From an uncultured Clostridia bacterium (lineage in GTDB: Bacteria > Bacillota > Clostridia > Oscillospirales > Acutalibacteraceae), in assembly GCA_947623205.1 (NCBI GenBank), contig CANQGM010000003.1, forward strand, positions 1 to 64,000: a stretch of 64,000 bases of DNA. The letters are read 5' to 3'. Under the pieces are notes generated by a model. It was not told where the DNA came from. It did not search any database and was given only the letters and a program-made list of their open reading frames with translations. Position 1 is the first letter of the stretch. Each line of letters begins with the position of its first letter. A program made the translations under genes and the position numbers. Below are positions 40,203-49,506 of the stretch, piece by piece.

Positions 40203-40661
40203 TTACTTTTTTTCCGTGAGCAGCTTGTTTAACTCCTCCATAAATGTATTTATATCTTTAAACTGGCGATAAACTGACGCAAAACGGACATATGAAACTT
40301 CATCAATGTCTTTTAACTGCTCCATTGCAAGCTCGCCAATCTGCGATGTTGTAACTTCACGTTCAAGGCTGCTCTGGAGCTTTGCTTCAATTTCATTAAC
40401 CATATTTTCGATCTGTTCAATTGAAACAGGACGTTTTTCGCAGGCGCGCAGAATACCCGATGTTAACTTGTCTTTGTCAAAAACCTCGCGCGATCTATCG
40501 CGCTTTACAACAATGAGAGGTATTGTTTCAATTACTTCATGCGTAGTAAAACGCTTGGCGCATTTCAGACATTCCCGTCTTCTGCGGATTCTTTCACCGT
40601 CGTCGGCAGAACGAGAGTCGATTACCTTGCTTTCTTCATAACCGCAATAAGGACATTTCAT
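40203..40661 (-). CDS. nrdR: Transcriptional repressor NrdR
   Basis: NrdR represses ribonucleotide reductase genes through ATP/dATP sensing. The 152-aa protein has the zinc ribbon CPYCG...CLKC and the ATP-cone with [19 protein letters not shown]. No nrd gene lies in the window. Confidence 0.97.
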   Translation of the reverse strand: MKCPYCGYEESKVIDSRSADDGERIRRRRECLKCAKRFTTHEVIETIPLIVVKRDRSREVFDKDKLTSGILRACEKRPVSIEQIENMVNEIEAKLQSSLEREVTTSQIGELAMEQLKDIDEVSYVRFASVYRQFKDINTFMEELNKLLTEKK

Positions 40662-40694
40662 AATCGTTCCCCTATCTTATTATTCTGTTAAATA

Positions 40695-40722
40695 ATTATA
40701 ACACAATTATATTAAAATTCAA
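40695..40722 (-). promoter_or_regulatory. Promoter of nrdR
   Basis: Minus strand TTGAAT (40717-40722), 16-nt spacer, TATAAT (40695-40700), about 34 nt before the nrdR ATG. Confidence 0.65.
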
Positions 40723-40793
40723 GTAAATATTTATTTACAAATGTACTGCATTCATAGAGTTAAATACAATGTATTAAAATTTATTAACGTCGT

Positions 40794-41615
40794 TTATTCG
40801 TTTGACTTTTTGTAGAAAGGTTCAATTCCGTTTACTGCATTCTGTGCAAACTCCATTGAATAAGGTATCATTGAAATTTGAATTTCACTGTCAAGATACG
40901 GCTTTGCAACTCTGCCTATCGCCTCAAATGTCTGCTCCATATTTCCGTAAAAATCAACAACTATCAAATAGCTTTTGTTGCCGTTTTGCTCCATCATTCT
41001 AAGATATGCCGCGTTCACGTTTTCTTCCGTGCTGAAATGATTTATAAGAGCAGCCATTAAATCAATGGGATATTCCTTTGGTTCGCCAAGCTGTATTTTC
41101 GTGCCCGGCTCTATTTTTTGCTTATTCATTTTTACATAATCTCTCTGCTGTTTAAGAGAAATAACCATCTCTTTTGGGAAAGTAACGCTTTTTCCAAACG
41201 GATTTATGACAAATCCGCAGATGTCAGCCTTTGGATCCATTAGCATTTGAGCAACACTGTCAAAATTTGTTACAACCTTCTGGGCAGATTGTGTGCCTTT
41301 CCATTTGTAAAGCTCGTCAGTATCGGTAAAAACGCCAAAGTATTTTTCTTTATTCTGATTTTCAAGCAGTCTGAACTGAACCTGCGTTGCCTGCCCCATT
41401 ATTGTCTGTCCGTTTTTAGTTCGTGCCTGTGCCGTAGGCATAACTTTTGCCGGCAAAATTAATTTTGCATTCATAACAGCGTTTATCATTGCGTCAACAT
41501 TTTCTTTGCTGTTATCCTCCTGCATTTTTATAATTGCCTGAAGCAATTCCGGATTTTTAACTTCCTCGGCAGGCAAATTGCTGTTTTCCATTTTTACTCC
41601 TTTAAAATTACTCAT
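40794..41615 (-). CDS. SseB-domain protein
   Basis: From the ATG at 41615 (GGAGG ribosome site) the 273-aa protein contains two domains of the SseB type: the first about residues 15-135 (ending TDTDELYKWKG... and DICGFVINPFGKSVTFPKEMV), the second about 165-270 with YLIVVDFYGN and YLDSEIQISMIPYS, the SseB C-terminal domain. SseB is named for enhanced serine sensitivity in E. coli; its biochemical function is unclear. An in-frame ATG/alternative start further upstream would overlap the amylase end and lacks a ribosome site. It follows the amylase gene by 16 nt. Confidence 0.85.
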   Translation of the reverse strand: MSNFKGVKMENSNLPAEEVKNPELLQAIIKMQEDNSKENVDAMINAVMNAKLILPAKVMPTAQARTKNGQTIMGQATQVQFRLLENQNKEKYFGVFTDTDELYKWKGTQSAQKVVTNFDSVAQMLMDPKADICGFVINPFGKSVTFPKEMVISLKQQRDYVKMNKQKIEPGTKIQLGEPKEYPIDLMAALINHFSTEENVNAAYLRMMEQNGNKSYLIVVDFYGNMEQTFEAIGRVAKPYLDSEIQISMIPYSMEFAQNAVNGIEPFYKKSNE

Positions 41616-41631
41616 TATGGAACCTCCAAAA

Positions 41632-43659
41632 TTATTCGACTTTATAAGTTTTGTCGGGAACGACCTCAAGTCCCTGTCCTTCAGGATACTGAACGCTGTC
41701 GGACGCGTCTCCGTCGTTAAATATAATATACGGTGTGTCCCAGTCTTTATCTAAAGTATAACTGTATTTGCCGTCGGATTCCTTTTTCATTTCAACTCCG
41801 GGCCATATATCGTTTTCATTTATATCTTCATCATAAACATATACGTAAATTTCATCGTCCCAATCATCGGGCTTTTCAAAATAAATTTTTGTTCCCTTTT
41901 CTGCCGAGTAGCTTTTCTTGTGAGTAAACTCAACTCTTTCATATGTCTTAATATTCTGCTTATTAGACGCTCTTAATTCAACAATTGTAACTTCTGAATC
42001 TGACGACGGCTTAACGGTAATTTCATCGCCGTTTACAAAAGACTTTTCTTCCCCGCCGTTTATTGAGTATGTCGCATTGTTTGTATTTGAGCAGGTAAGC
42101 GTAACCTTCTGCGAATCTGTATCATATGAAAAAACAGTATCGTCTTTAACGCCTACTTTTGCGGTATCGGCATATTGAGTGTAACCCTCATTATAGAGAA
42201 CTACAACAGAATTTTGAGGTATTGGAGTTTCGCAGGTGAGCTTACCGTTTTTTACAACATATTCTGTTTTGTTGTTTACTCTGTCAACATATGTGCCGTC
42301 TTTAAGATTTATGTCAAAGTCAACCTTCAGTTCACCTAATGTATTGACAATTACGGCGCCTTTTTCGCCTCTTTCAATAACAAGCGCGGTACTTTCATCG
42401 TTAGGATTATTAAGATTTTCATCTTCACCGGCCATTGCGGTACGGAAGAAATTTACGGCGGAAACCGAATTATCTTTATAAATATCGTCTCCCTGTGTAC
42501 CGATTCGGTTCATTCCCCATTCGTTTTCATAGGAAGAATTATAAGGTCTTGAGAAGAAAAGCGGAGTTCCGTCCTTGCGCGCCGTTATAATTGCCCAGCC
42601 TAACTTAATTTGCTCTTTGGTAAGCTGCGCCCATGTACCTTCGTTAATATAATTGTCGTGTGATTCTACCCAAGTTACCATATTAAGAGGCGCATCGCCA
42701 AGCCAGTAATCTGATACAACACTTGTGTCAAGAATGCTGTTCATAATACCTGAACGTATTTTGCTGCCGTATGTGCTTGCGGTCGTTCTGCCTATTGCAT
42801 TAATATAATCGGCTATTCTGTCGTTATTGCCCTGTAATACTTCGCCGTAATTAAAAATTTTATCAGCGTTGTCAATTTCGGTAGTTACACGTTTCCAAAA
42901 ATTATTTTTAAATCCGTCATCTTCTTTTGGGTCATCGGGAAGTCCAATGTGCTTTGCCGTGTCGTATCTGAATCCGTCAGCACCGCAGGCAATGCAGTCG
43001 TTAATGAAGTCTATAAAATAATCCTGATAAGACGGTCTTTCGGTATTGATGTCAGGAAGTCCGCCCATTTTGTATGTTGTGCAAGCCAAACGGTTGCTGT
43101 AATCGGTAAGGTCTTTTTCGTTGCCTTTGTGATAAAGAGTTTCAAGACTTCCTCCGCCCGCCTTAATTAAATCCTTGCTTACAGCGTCGGTTTCGGGTGT
43201 GGTGTGGTTGGCAATAATATCAACAAGTACTTTTATGCCGTATTTGTCTGCTTCATCACACATTGCTTTAAATTCATCTCGGGTGCCGAGCTGATAATTA
43301 CCTATTTTAAAGTCAGTAGGCTGATAATGGTAATACCATTTGCCGTTGCCGTAAAGCTCCATTCCGCCGTTTTCGCCTTCTAAGCACTCATTAATAGGAG
43401 ACGTTTGCAAAGAAGTAAATCCGGCGGCGGCTATATCAGCCATTGATTCTTTTATTGTATTAAAATCCCAGCAAAAGCACTGAAGTATCGCTCCGTCGGC
43501 AATATTGTCGGCGGTTTTATAATCTGTTGACAAATTTTCATCAGAACCGTTTGATTTTCCATTATTATCCGAACAGCCGGAAAAAGCACAGGAAACGCCT
43601 GTTGCAATTGCAGCTGATAATAAGGCTGCCAATATTTTTTTAAACAAAAAAATCACCAT
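41632..43659 (-). CDS. Extracellular alpha-amylase lipoprotein with starch-binding module
   Basis: GH13 alpha-amylase. The signal peptide ends in a lipobox FSGC with C29 as lipid anchor. Catalytic residues are D233 (GFRYDTAKH), E273 (NYGEVLQG) and D335 (VESHDNY). After a beta-sandwich domain C, a repeat-like segment (about 505-560) precedes a C-terminal CBM26-type starch-binding module (about 580-665: KIYFEKPDDWDDEIYVYVYD, WPGVEM, YIIFNDG). It should hydrolyse starch at the cell surface. 675 aa; the ATG GTG start pair leaves the first codon uncertain by one. The SseB gene follows 16 nt downstream. Confidence 0.93.
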   Translation of the reverse strand: MVIFLFKKILAALLSAAIATGVSCAFSGCSDNNGKSNGSDENLSTDYKTADNIADGAILQCFCWDFNTIKESMADIAAAGFTSLQTSPINECLEGENGGMELYGNGKWYYHYQPTDFKIGNYQLGTRDEFKAMCDEADKYGIKVLVDIIANHTTPETDAVSKDLIKAGGGSLETLYHKGNEKDLTDYSNRLACTTYKMGGLPDINTERPSYQDYFIDFINDCIACGADGFRYDTAKHIGLPDDPKEDDGFKNNFWKRVTTEIDNADKIFNYGEVLQGNNDRIADYINAIGRTTASTYGSKIRSGIMNSILDTSVVSDYWLGDAPLNMVTWVESHDNYINEGTWAQLTKEQIKLGWAIITARKDGTPLFFSRPYNSSYENEWGMNRIGTQGDDIYKDNSVSAVNFFRTAMAGEDENLNNPNDESTALVIERGEKGAVIVNTLGELKVDFDINLKDGTYVDRVNNKTEYVVKNGKLTCETPIPQNSVVVLYNEGYTQYADTAKVGVKDDTVFSYDTDSQKVTLTCSNTNNATYSINGGEEKSFVNGDEITVKPSSDSEVTIVELRASNKQNIKTYERVEFTHKKSYSAEKGTKIYFEKPDDWDDEIYVYVYDEDINENDIWPGVEMKKESDGKYSYTLDKDWDTPYIIFNDGDASDSVQYPEGQGLEVVPDKTYKVE

Positions 43660-43804
43660 CTTTCAAATTATCTTTTTCTATTTTAGCACATAAAATTTAT
43701 ATTTTAAATAGTTTTTTAACATTTTCTGTTTATATAATTTTAATTTTCCGCCTAAATTTGTACAGGCTTTCATAAGAATATTTAAAAAATAAAATTAAAA
43801 ATTA

Positions 43805-43830
43805 ATGGTCGGCTCATTAAAACCGACCAT
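43805..43830 (-). terminator. Terminator after yitT
   Basis: ATGGTCGG (43805-43812) pairs with CCGACCAT (43823-43830) across a 10-nt loop; on the minus strand TTAATTTTTAATTTTATT follows. It ends leftward transcripts before the amylase gene. Confidence 0.85.
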
Positions 43831-43833
43831 GTT

Positions 43834-44724
43834 TTATTTCTTTGCAAAACCTTCTCCTTGTATTGTGCCTGCTGTTGTAACAATAATAAAAGCATTTTCA
43901 TCAATTTGCTTAACACCCGATGTAATTCTGTAAACCTGCTGCGGACGAACTGCGCACATTATAACGCGCTTTTTTTCTCCGCTGTACGCTCCCTCTCCGT
44001 CAAGCAGCGTAACGCCGCGTTCAAGGTCGTTCATAATGCCGCCGCTTACTTCATCGTATTTGTTGGTAATTATAAACAACAGTTTTCCGTTGCCGCGTGA
44101 TGTGCCGTATGATATTGTATCTATTACCTTTATGCTTATAAATATGGTAATTACTGCATACAGAACGCTTTCAAGAGTGTGGTAAACAAAAAATACCATA
44201 ATAAGTATTACAATATCTTCAAGAAGTATTATATTACCCGTTGAAAAATAAGGAAACCTCTTGTGGATGTTAAGTGCTACAATATCAGTTCCGCCCGTAG
44301 AACCTCCGCGGAAAAAGATAAATCCTATGCCCGAGCCGTTTAAAATACCTCCAAAAACGGCCGCAAGAATCGTGTCGCCGGAATATTCGGGCAGGATCGG
44401 CGCTAAAACGTCAATAGCAACAGAAACAAACGCTGTTGCTATTACTGTTTTTGTGAGAAAGCTGACGCCGTTTTCAATTGCGCCCCATACAAAAAGCGGA
44501 ATATTTAAAAGAAAAATAAATAAACCTATAGGAACGCCGAACATATAGTTGAGCATTGTTGAAATGGCCGTGATTCCTCCGGGCGCAATGTTGTTAGGCG
44601 AAGTAAAAATTGCAACGGACAATGCATACACCACAGACCCCATTGCAATTATAAAATAATCAAAGCCTGCTGTGCGTAGTTGCGCAAAAGTCGGTTTTTT
44701 AAATCTGCGTTTAAATTTTTTCAT
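43834..44724 (-). CDS. YitT family membrane protein
   Basis: The 296-aa protein has 5-6 N-terminal membrane segments of the YitT (DUF161) type, with APGGITAIST and FRGGSTGGTDIVA, and a C-terminal DUF2179 domain (about 215-290) with LLDGEGAYSGEKKRVI. The family is a putative transporter of unknown substrate. Its start overlaps the mrnC end by 14 nt. Confidence 0.92.
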   Translation of the reverse strand: MKKFKRRFKKPTFAQLRTAGFDYFIIAMGSVVYALSVAIFTSPNNIAPGGITAISTMLNYMFGVPIGLFIFLLNIPLFVWGAIENGVSFLTKTVIATAFVSVAIDVLAPILPEYSGDTILAAVFGGILNGSGIGFIFFRGGSTGGTDIVALNIHKRFPYFSTGNIILLEDIVILIMVFFVYHTLESVLYAVITIFISIKVIDTISYGTSRGNGKLLFIITNKYDEVSGGIMNDLERGVTLLDGEGAYSGEKKRVIMCAVRPQQVYRITSGVKQIDENAFIIVTTAGTIQGEGFAKK

Positions 44725-45139
44725 TCATATCACTATCCAAATTATAAGCGTTATGTATGATTATTTTAAACAGCGTATTCAACCGTTGAGTTTCTCCGTT
44801 TAAATAAAGATAGCCTAATAGTGATTCAAGACCCGTTGCACTGTGATAGTCAGCAACAGAGCCGTGTTTTGGCGTGCATTTCGGCGCGGCATTGCGTCCC
44901 CGTTTGTAAATAAGCGTTTCCTTTTCGGTAAGACTCGGCAAAAGCTGTTTTGCAAGCTTTGCCTGACTGCCGCAGTTTACAAGCGATACTTTTATTTTAT
45001 TAAGCTCACCCACCGGTCGGTTTGCCCTGCGCACAAGATAATCGCGCACAAGCAAATCATATACGCCGTCACCTACAAAAGCAAGCGTAAGCGGTGAAAT
45101 TTCATCTGTTTTATTATGTGACAATGCTATGTTTTCCAT
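44711..45139 (-). CDS. mrnC: Mini-ribonuclease III
   Basis: Mini-III matures 23S rRNA ends. From the ATG at 45139 (GGAG upstream) the 142-aa protein has an RNase III catalytic domain without the dsRNA-binding domain: LAFVGDGVYDLLVRDYLV (catalytic Asp) and SVADYHSATGLESLLGYLYL (second acidic motif). An upstream in-frame ATG at 45163 is less well placed. It sits between obg and yitT. Confidence 0.93.
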   Translation of the reverse strand: MENIALSHNKTDEISPLTLAFVGDGVYDLLVRDYLVRRANRPVGELNKIKVSLVNCGSQAKLAKQLLPSLTEKETLIYKRGRNAAPKCTPKHGSVADYHSATGLESLLGYLYLNGETQRLNTLFKIIIHNAYNLDSDMNEKI

Positions 45140-45169
45140 ACCTTTGCTCCGTATATTCCGCATTAAAAT

Positions 45170-46441
45170 TTAATCCATAAAATCAAATTCGACGTCGTAA
45201 ATTGATACCGTGTCACCGTCAGAGCATCCGCTTTTACGAAGAGCGTCTATTACGCCTCCGTTAATTAAAACCTTCTGAAAATAGTTAAGACTTTCATAAT
45301 CATCAAAATTTATACCTTTCATAACCTGAAGCAGCCAGTCCGCTTCAACTGTATAAATACCGTTTACATTTTTTATTGCAACGGTATGGTCGTCAAAATC
45401 ATCAACGGTAACTACCGGCGCGGGTTCAGCCTCATAACGTGCAATTGGAGGCAGCTTTGACAGCATTTCCGTAATTTTTTTAAGAAGAGGGTCAACGCCG
45501 TAACGAATTGCAGCCATAATAGGAAAAAATTCGTACCCCTGCTCCTCTGCATATGCCTTAAAATCAGCAATCTGCCCTTCTGTTGCCATATCGCACTTAT
45601 TTCCGACAACTACCATAGGGCGTTCAGCAAGCTCGGGATTAAATTTTTTAAGCTCGTTATTAATAGCTTTAAAATCTTCTTTGGGATCTCTGCCCTCGCT
45701 GCCTGAAACATCTACAATGTGAACAAGCATTCTGCAGCGTTCAACATGGCGCAAAAACTGATGTCCAAGCCCCGTACCCTGCCATGCTCCTTCGATAAGT
45801 CCAGGAATATCGGCCATTACAAATGAAGAACCTTCCTCAATGGAAACAACGCCCAGAACAGGCGTGATAGTTGTAAAATGATAATTGGCAATTTCAGGCT
45901 TTGCCTGAGATACAACAGAGACAAGGGTGCTTTTGCCTACGTTAGGAAAACCTACAAGACCGACATCTGCAAGAAGCTTAAGTTCAAGCACAACATCAAA
46001 TTCTTCTCCCGGCAGACCCGGCTTTGCAAAGCGAGGCACCTGTCGCACGGGAGTGGCAAAATGCGGATTTCCCCATCCTCCTTTGCCTCCTTTGGCAACA
46101 ATGTACGGCTCTTTGGTTGAAACATCGGCAAGAAGCCTGTTTGTGCCTTCCTCTTTTACGAGTGTTCCCAGGGGAACGCGTATTACTAAATCCTCGGCAT
46201 TTCTGCCCCTGCATCTGCCGCCCTTTCCGTTTTCGCCTTTAGACGCAAAATATTTGCGTTTGTATCTGAAATCCGCAAGTGTTGAAAGATTAGTATCTGC
46301 AACAAAAACTATGTTGCCGCCGCGGCCTCCGTCTCCGCCGTCGGGGCCTCCCGCAGCAACATACTTTTCGCGGTGAAATGAAACTGCGCCGTCTCCTCCG
46401 TCACCTGCTTTTATTTTAATTTTAGCTGTATCTACAAACAT
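45170..46441 (-). CDS. obg: GTPase Obg
   Basis: Obg is an essential ribosome-associated GTPase. The 423-aa protein has the glycine-rich Obg fold (AGDGGDGAVSFHREKY), the G domain (GFPNVGKSTL, DIPGLIEGA, NKCD) and the C-terminal OCT domain (about 345-423) found in Firmicutes. Located after rplU-prp-rpmA, the standard order, but separated from rpmA by a terminator. Confidence 0.97.
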   Translation of the reverse strand: MFVDTAKIKIKAGDGGDGAVSFHREKYVAAGGPDGGDGGRGGNIVFVADTNLSTLADFRYKRKYFASKGENGKGGRCRGRNAEDLVIRVPLGTLVKEEGTNRLLADVSTKEPYIVAKGGKGGWGNPHFATPVRQVPRFAKPGLPGEEFDVVLELKLLADVGLVGFPNVGKSTLVSVVSQAKPEIANYHFTTITPVLGVVSIEEGSSFVMADIPGLIEGAWQGTGLGHQFLRHVERCRMLVHIVDVSGSEGRDPKEDFKAINNELKKFNPELAERPMVVVGNKCDMATEGQIADFKAYAEEQGYEFFPIMAAIRYGVDPLLKKITEMLSKLPPIARYEAEPAPVVTVDDFDDHTVAIKNVNGIYTVEADWLLQVMKGINFDDYESLNYFQKVLINGGVIDALRKSGCSDGDTVSIYDVEFDFMD

Positions 46442-46534
46442 AATTATTCTCCAAAACAGAATTTTATTATAAGAATCTGTACCCGAAAAGGTTATTTGAC
46501 CCTGTCGTACACAAAAATAGTATTGACAGTCAGG

Positions 46535-46568
46535 TTAAATAAATAAGGGTGGATTTTCATCCACCCTC
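46535..46568 (-). terminator. Terminator between rpmA and obg
   Basis: GGGTGGAT (46547-46554) pairs with ATCCACCC (46559-46566) around a 4-nt loop; on the minus strand TTATTTATTTAA follows. obg must then have its own promoter or depend on read-through. Confidence 0.85.
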
Positions 46569-46585
46569 ATATTGAAAATATGTTG

Positions 46586-46870
46586 TTACTGCTCAACAGG
46601 ATAAACACTTGCGCGCTTTCTGCTTTTGCCGACACGCTCAAACTTTAATACACCGTCAATTTTAGCAAACAGCGTATCGTCAGAGCCTATGCCTACATTT
46701 TCACCGGGATGAATATGTGTGCCTCTCTGTTTTACAAGAATATTGCCTGCAAGAACCTTTTGTCCGTCTGCACGCTTAACACCAAGACGCTTTGACTCAC
46801 TGTCACGTCCGTTCTTTGTAGAACCCATACCTTTTTTATGAGCGAATAACTGAATGTTTATTTTAAGCAT
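46586..46870 (-). CDS. rpmA: 50S ribosomal protein L27
   Basis: From the ATG at 46870 (GGAGG in the end of prp) the 94-aa precursor begins [20 protein letters not shown]. The first ten residues are the Firmicutes-type extension removed by the protease Prp after the LFA motif; the mature N-terminus reaches toward the peptidyl-transferase centre. A longer upstream frame lacks a ribosome site. Confidence 0.97.
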   Translation of the reverse strand: MLKINIQLFAHKKGMGSTKNGRDSESKRLGVKRADGQKVLAGNILVKQRGTHIHPGENVGIGSDDTLFAKIDGVLKFERVGKSRKRASVYPVEQ

Positions 46871-46874
46871 TACC

Positions 46875-47192
46875 CTACACCTCCGAAAATTTAACTTTAA
46901 TATATTTTTTGTATTGCTTTGAAAAAGCAATTAAATGAAGCTTCAGCCCGTTTAATGTAACCGCGGCTTTAACTGCCTCGTTTGGCGGCATTTTTAAATT
47001 AACATATCCGTCTCTGTCGGTAACGTCAGCTTTTAAAAACTGAACATCGGTAATTGTGTTTGCGGCCATCAGCACAGCAGAGCTTACCGCCGAACATATT
47101 ATGTCTGAGCCTTCATCGGAATAACCCGAATGACCGCTTACATCAAAACCGCAAATCAAATTATCAGATTTATAAAAAGTTACCGTAATCAT
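46875..47192 (-). CDS. prp: Ribosomal-processing cysteine protease Prp
   Basis: Prp removes the N-terminal extension of L27 and is encoded between rplU and rpmA. The 105-aa protein has the catalytic pair H21 (GHSGYS) and C33 (DIICSAVSS). The L27 downstream carries the matching LFA cleavage site. It starts 3 nt after the rplU stop. Confidence 0.96.
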   Translation of the reverse strand: MITVTFYKSDNLICGFDVSGHSGYSDEGSDIICSAVSSAVLMAANTITDVQFLKADVTDRDGYVNLKMPPNEAVKAAVTLNGLKLHLIAFSKQYKKYIKVKFSEV

Positions 47193-47195
47193 AAC

Positions 47196-47504
47196 TCAGG
47201 CTTCAATTGAAGTAATTTTAACCTGTGTGTAAGGCTGTCTGTGACCTTTTACTCTCTTTTCGCCTTTTTTAGGCTTGTAAGTAGCAACTCTGATTTTTTT
47301 GCCTTTACCGTTCTTTAATACTTCAGCCGTAACTTTTGCACCTTCTACAAGAGGAGTGCCGACTTTGATTCCGTCGTCTGTACCTACAGCGACTACGTCA
47401 AATGTTACTGTGTCGTTAGCCTCGGCGTTAAGCTTTTCAATAAAAATAACTTCATCATTAGTTACTTTATACTGCTTGCCGCCTGTTTGAATAACTGCGT
47501 ACAT
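47196..47504 (-). CDS. rplU: 50S ribosomal protein L21
   Basis: The 102-aa protein has [14 protein letters not shown] and the C-terminal [18 protein letters not shown] signature. First gene of rplU-prp-rpmA, with a leader RNA and strong promoter upstream. Confidence 0.98.
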   Translation of the reverse strand: MYAVIQTGGKQYKVTNDEVIFIEKLNAEANDTVTFDVVAVGTDDGIKVGTPLVEGAKVTAEVLKNGKGKKIRVATYKPKKGEKRVKGHRQPYTQVKITSIEA

Positions 47505-47583
47505 TTAGTTTCATCCTTTACATTGGGCTCGCTACATCATGGGTGGAACAAATCACTTATAACCCACAGTAAGCGGCTTATAT
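47505..47583 (-). ncRNA. Probable L21 leader RNA
   Basis: The 5' untranslated region of rplU contains CCACCCATGATGTAGC and AACCCACAG-type paired blocks (GTGGGTT near 47560 with AACCCAC-like partners; GCTCGCTAC region) and ends in AAAGGATG before the ATG. Position and the ACCCATGATGTAGC block are what I recall for Firmicutes L21 leaders, which autoregulate rplU; a covariance-model search would decide. Confidence 0.55.
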
Positions 47584-47612
47584 ACTATATCACAAAGCTA
47601 AAATGTTGTCAA
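47584..47612 (-). promoter_or_regulatory. Promoter of rplU-prp-rpmA
   Basis: Minus strand TTGACA (47607-47612), 17-nt spacer, TATAGT (47584-47589). A near-consensus sigma-A promoter about 80 nt upstream of the rplU start, leaving room for the leader. Confidence 0.85.
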
Positions 47613-47691
47613 CAGATTTATTACATATTTTTACAGATTATTCTGCGCAATAAAACAATTTTAAGCTTTTATAATATAGCCGTACTCTCAA

Positions 47692-48450
47692 TTAATTTGA
47701 GTTTTTTCTCATCTGTACATTATAAGAGATTTTTGTAAGCACATTCTCACTTGCAAAATGTTCAAAAAACTTTACCATTTTCATGGTTAATCCCGGTGTT
47801 ATTATCATTTTTCCCTTAAATGTATTATCAATTGCGTATTTTGCAACATACTGCGGAGTTAATCCGCGAATGCAAAACTTTACGTTTGCAACATCATTAA
47901 AATTGGTGCGAACAGGGCCGGGACACAGCGCCGACACTTTTACATTTACTTTGTCGCGCCTGAGTTCCTCATGTATAGCTTGGGTGAGGCGCACCACATA
48001 ATTTTTAGACGCATAATAGCTTGAAAACGTAGGACCTGCAAGAAACCCCGAGGCAGAACCTACATTAAGAATATAACCGCTGTTGCGTTTTACCATATCG
48101 CGCAAAAATAGTTTTGTTAAAATATGCACTGCAAGTACATTTGTATGAATAAGCTTGATTTCAGTTTCAAGCGGAACATCAACAAATTTTCCGTATGCGC
48201 CGAAACCTGCGTTGTTTACAAGAAAATCTATGTTTTCGTTTTTTATATGCTCATACAAATCATAGCAGTCCTGCTCGCGCGATAAATCAACCGATATTAC
48301 GCGAACATCTACATTCTTCAGCTCATCACGCAAAGCCCTCAGTTTGTCGGTACTGCGCGCAGCAATAATCAAATCGCAGTTAAGCGACGCCAGATACTTT
48401 GCAATTTCTTTGCCTATGCCAGAGCTTGCCCCGGTTATCAATGCTTTCAT
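47692..48450 (-). CDS. Short-chain dehydrogenase/reductase
   Basis: The 252-aa protein has the NAD(P)-binding GASSGIGKEIA, NNAGFG, catalytic Ser in NVGSASG and YYASK. A hydrophobic-basic C-terminus (MKMVKFFEHFA) resembles the DltE/YqjQ-type SDR group. Substrate unknown. The methyltransferase gene lies 17 nt upstream. Confidence 0.92.
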   Translation of the reverse strand: MKALITGASSGIGKEIAKYLASLNCDLIIAARSTDKLRALRDELKNVDVRVISVDLSREQDCYDLYEHIKNENIDFLVNNAGFGAYGKFVDVPLETEIKLIHTNVLAVHILTKLFLRDMVKRNSGYILNVGSASGFLAGPTFSSYYASKNYVVRLTQAIHEELRRDKVNVKVSALCPGPVRTNFNDVANVKFCIRGLTPQYVAKYAIDNTFKGKMIITPGLTMKMVKFFEHFASENVLTKISYNVQMRKNSN

Positions 48451-48467
48451 ATTTTCTCCTTAATCGC

Positions 48468-49094
48468 TTATTTTTGCGCCGCTGCACACAGCCAGGTAGT
48501 TCCCTTTTTGGTGTATGTCTTAACATCACTGTAACCTGCGTCTGCAAGTGCTTTTTTTATTTCATCCTCTGTAACCGATTTGATTGAGAGTGTTTTTTCA
48601 ACCTTATTCCATTTCATAGGGTCGTCATCTGTTTTGAGCATTTCAAAAACAAGAAGAATTTTACCGTCCTTTTTAAGCACTCTGTAAATTTCTTTTAAAT
48701 TTTTTATCTTATCCGGCCAGAAATAGTATGTTTCAATTGCAGTTACAACATCAAAACTGTTATCGCTAAAGGGTAAGTCAGAAACAGAAGCAAGCATTAT
48801 TGCTGCCTTTCCGCAAAGAATATTATTCTTATTCAGCTTTTTAGATTTTTTAACACAAAGTTCAGAATAATCTACGCCGTACACCTTACCGTTTCCAATT
48901 TTTTCACAAATTTCCGCAACGGCTTTTCCGCCGCCGCATCCGACGTCAAGCACGTTATAATTTAATTGAAAATCAATATGTTCAAGTCCCCATTGAGTGA
49001 CCCCGACGTGACCCTTGTTCATTGAATTTATCATTAGTTTGCCCCAAAATCCCTTTGGTCTGCCTGCATTTTCAACAAGTTTATGATATTTCAC
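48468..49094 (-). CDS. Class I SAM-dependent methyltransferase
   Basis: The 208-aa protein has SAM motif I VLDVGCGGGKAVAEI, then VYGVDYSELC, and SDLPFSDNSFDVVTAIETYYFW, typical of UbiE/Methyltransf_11 enzymes. Substrate unknown. Likely cotranscribed with the SDR gene downstream. Confidence 0.9.
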   Translation of the reverse strand: MKYHKLVENAGRPKGFWGKLMINSMNKGHVGVTQWGLEHIDFQLNYNVLDVGCGGGKAVAEICEKIGNGKVYGVDYSELCVKKSKKLNKNNILCGKAAIMLASVSDLPFSDNSFDVVTAIETYYFWPDKIKNLKEIYRVLKKDGKILLVFEMLKTDDDPMKWNKVEKTLSIKSVTEDEIKKALADAGYSDVKTYTKKGTTWLCAAAQK

Positions 49095-49506
49095 TTTTTA
49101 TTCTCCTTATCTGTAATGCATTTCATATAAATCAGCTGTATAAAAAACGCAAATCAATCTGATATCTCCTCTTATGGCAGACATAAAATACTAAAACTAT
49201 TATAAGCAGGAGCATATTAATATGATAATTCAAAAAGATAAATAAATTAAAAATTTATTGCCTTTTAAAATAAGCATTATAAGCTTTATATTAACCGATT
49301 GTTTTAAATTAATTAAATTATAATTATTGCTCTGTTTTTTGTCAATAAACCTAACTGTCGCAAGCTATTTATGATGTATAATTACATATAATAATTTTAC
49401 AGTATAAATATTGATTTTCAACATAATATGGTGTATTATGATTTGTATGAAAATTTTTCGGCGTTTTTTCTGAAAATATATTTTCAAACACAATGGGGTC
49501 TTATTT
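49095..49506 (+). promoter_or_regulatory. Intergenic region with trkA promoter
   Basis: No gene is supported in this AT-rich stretch. TTGATT (49411-49416), 17-nt spacer and TATTAT (49434-49439) form a plausible promoter for trkA, whose ATG is at 49507. A palindrome GAAAATATATTTTC lies at about 49473-49486, between promoter and gene; its role is unknown. Confidence 0.55.
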
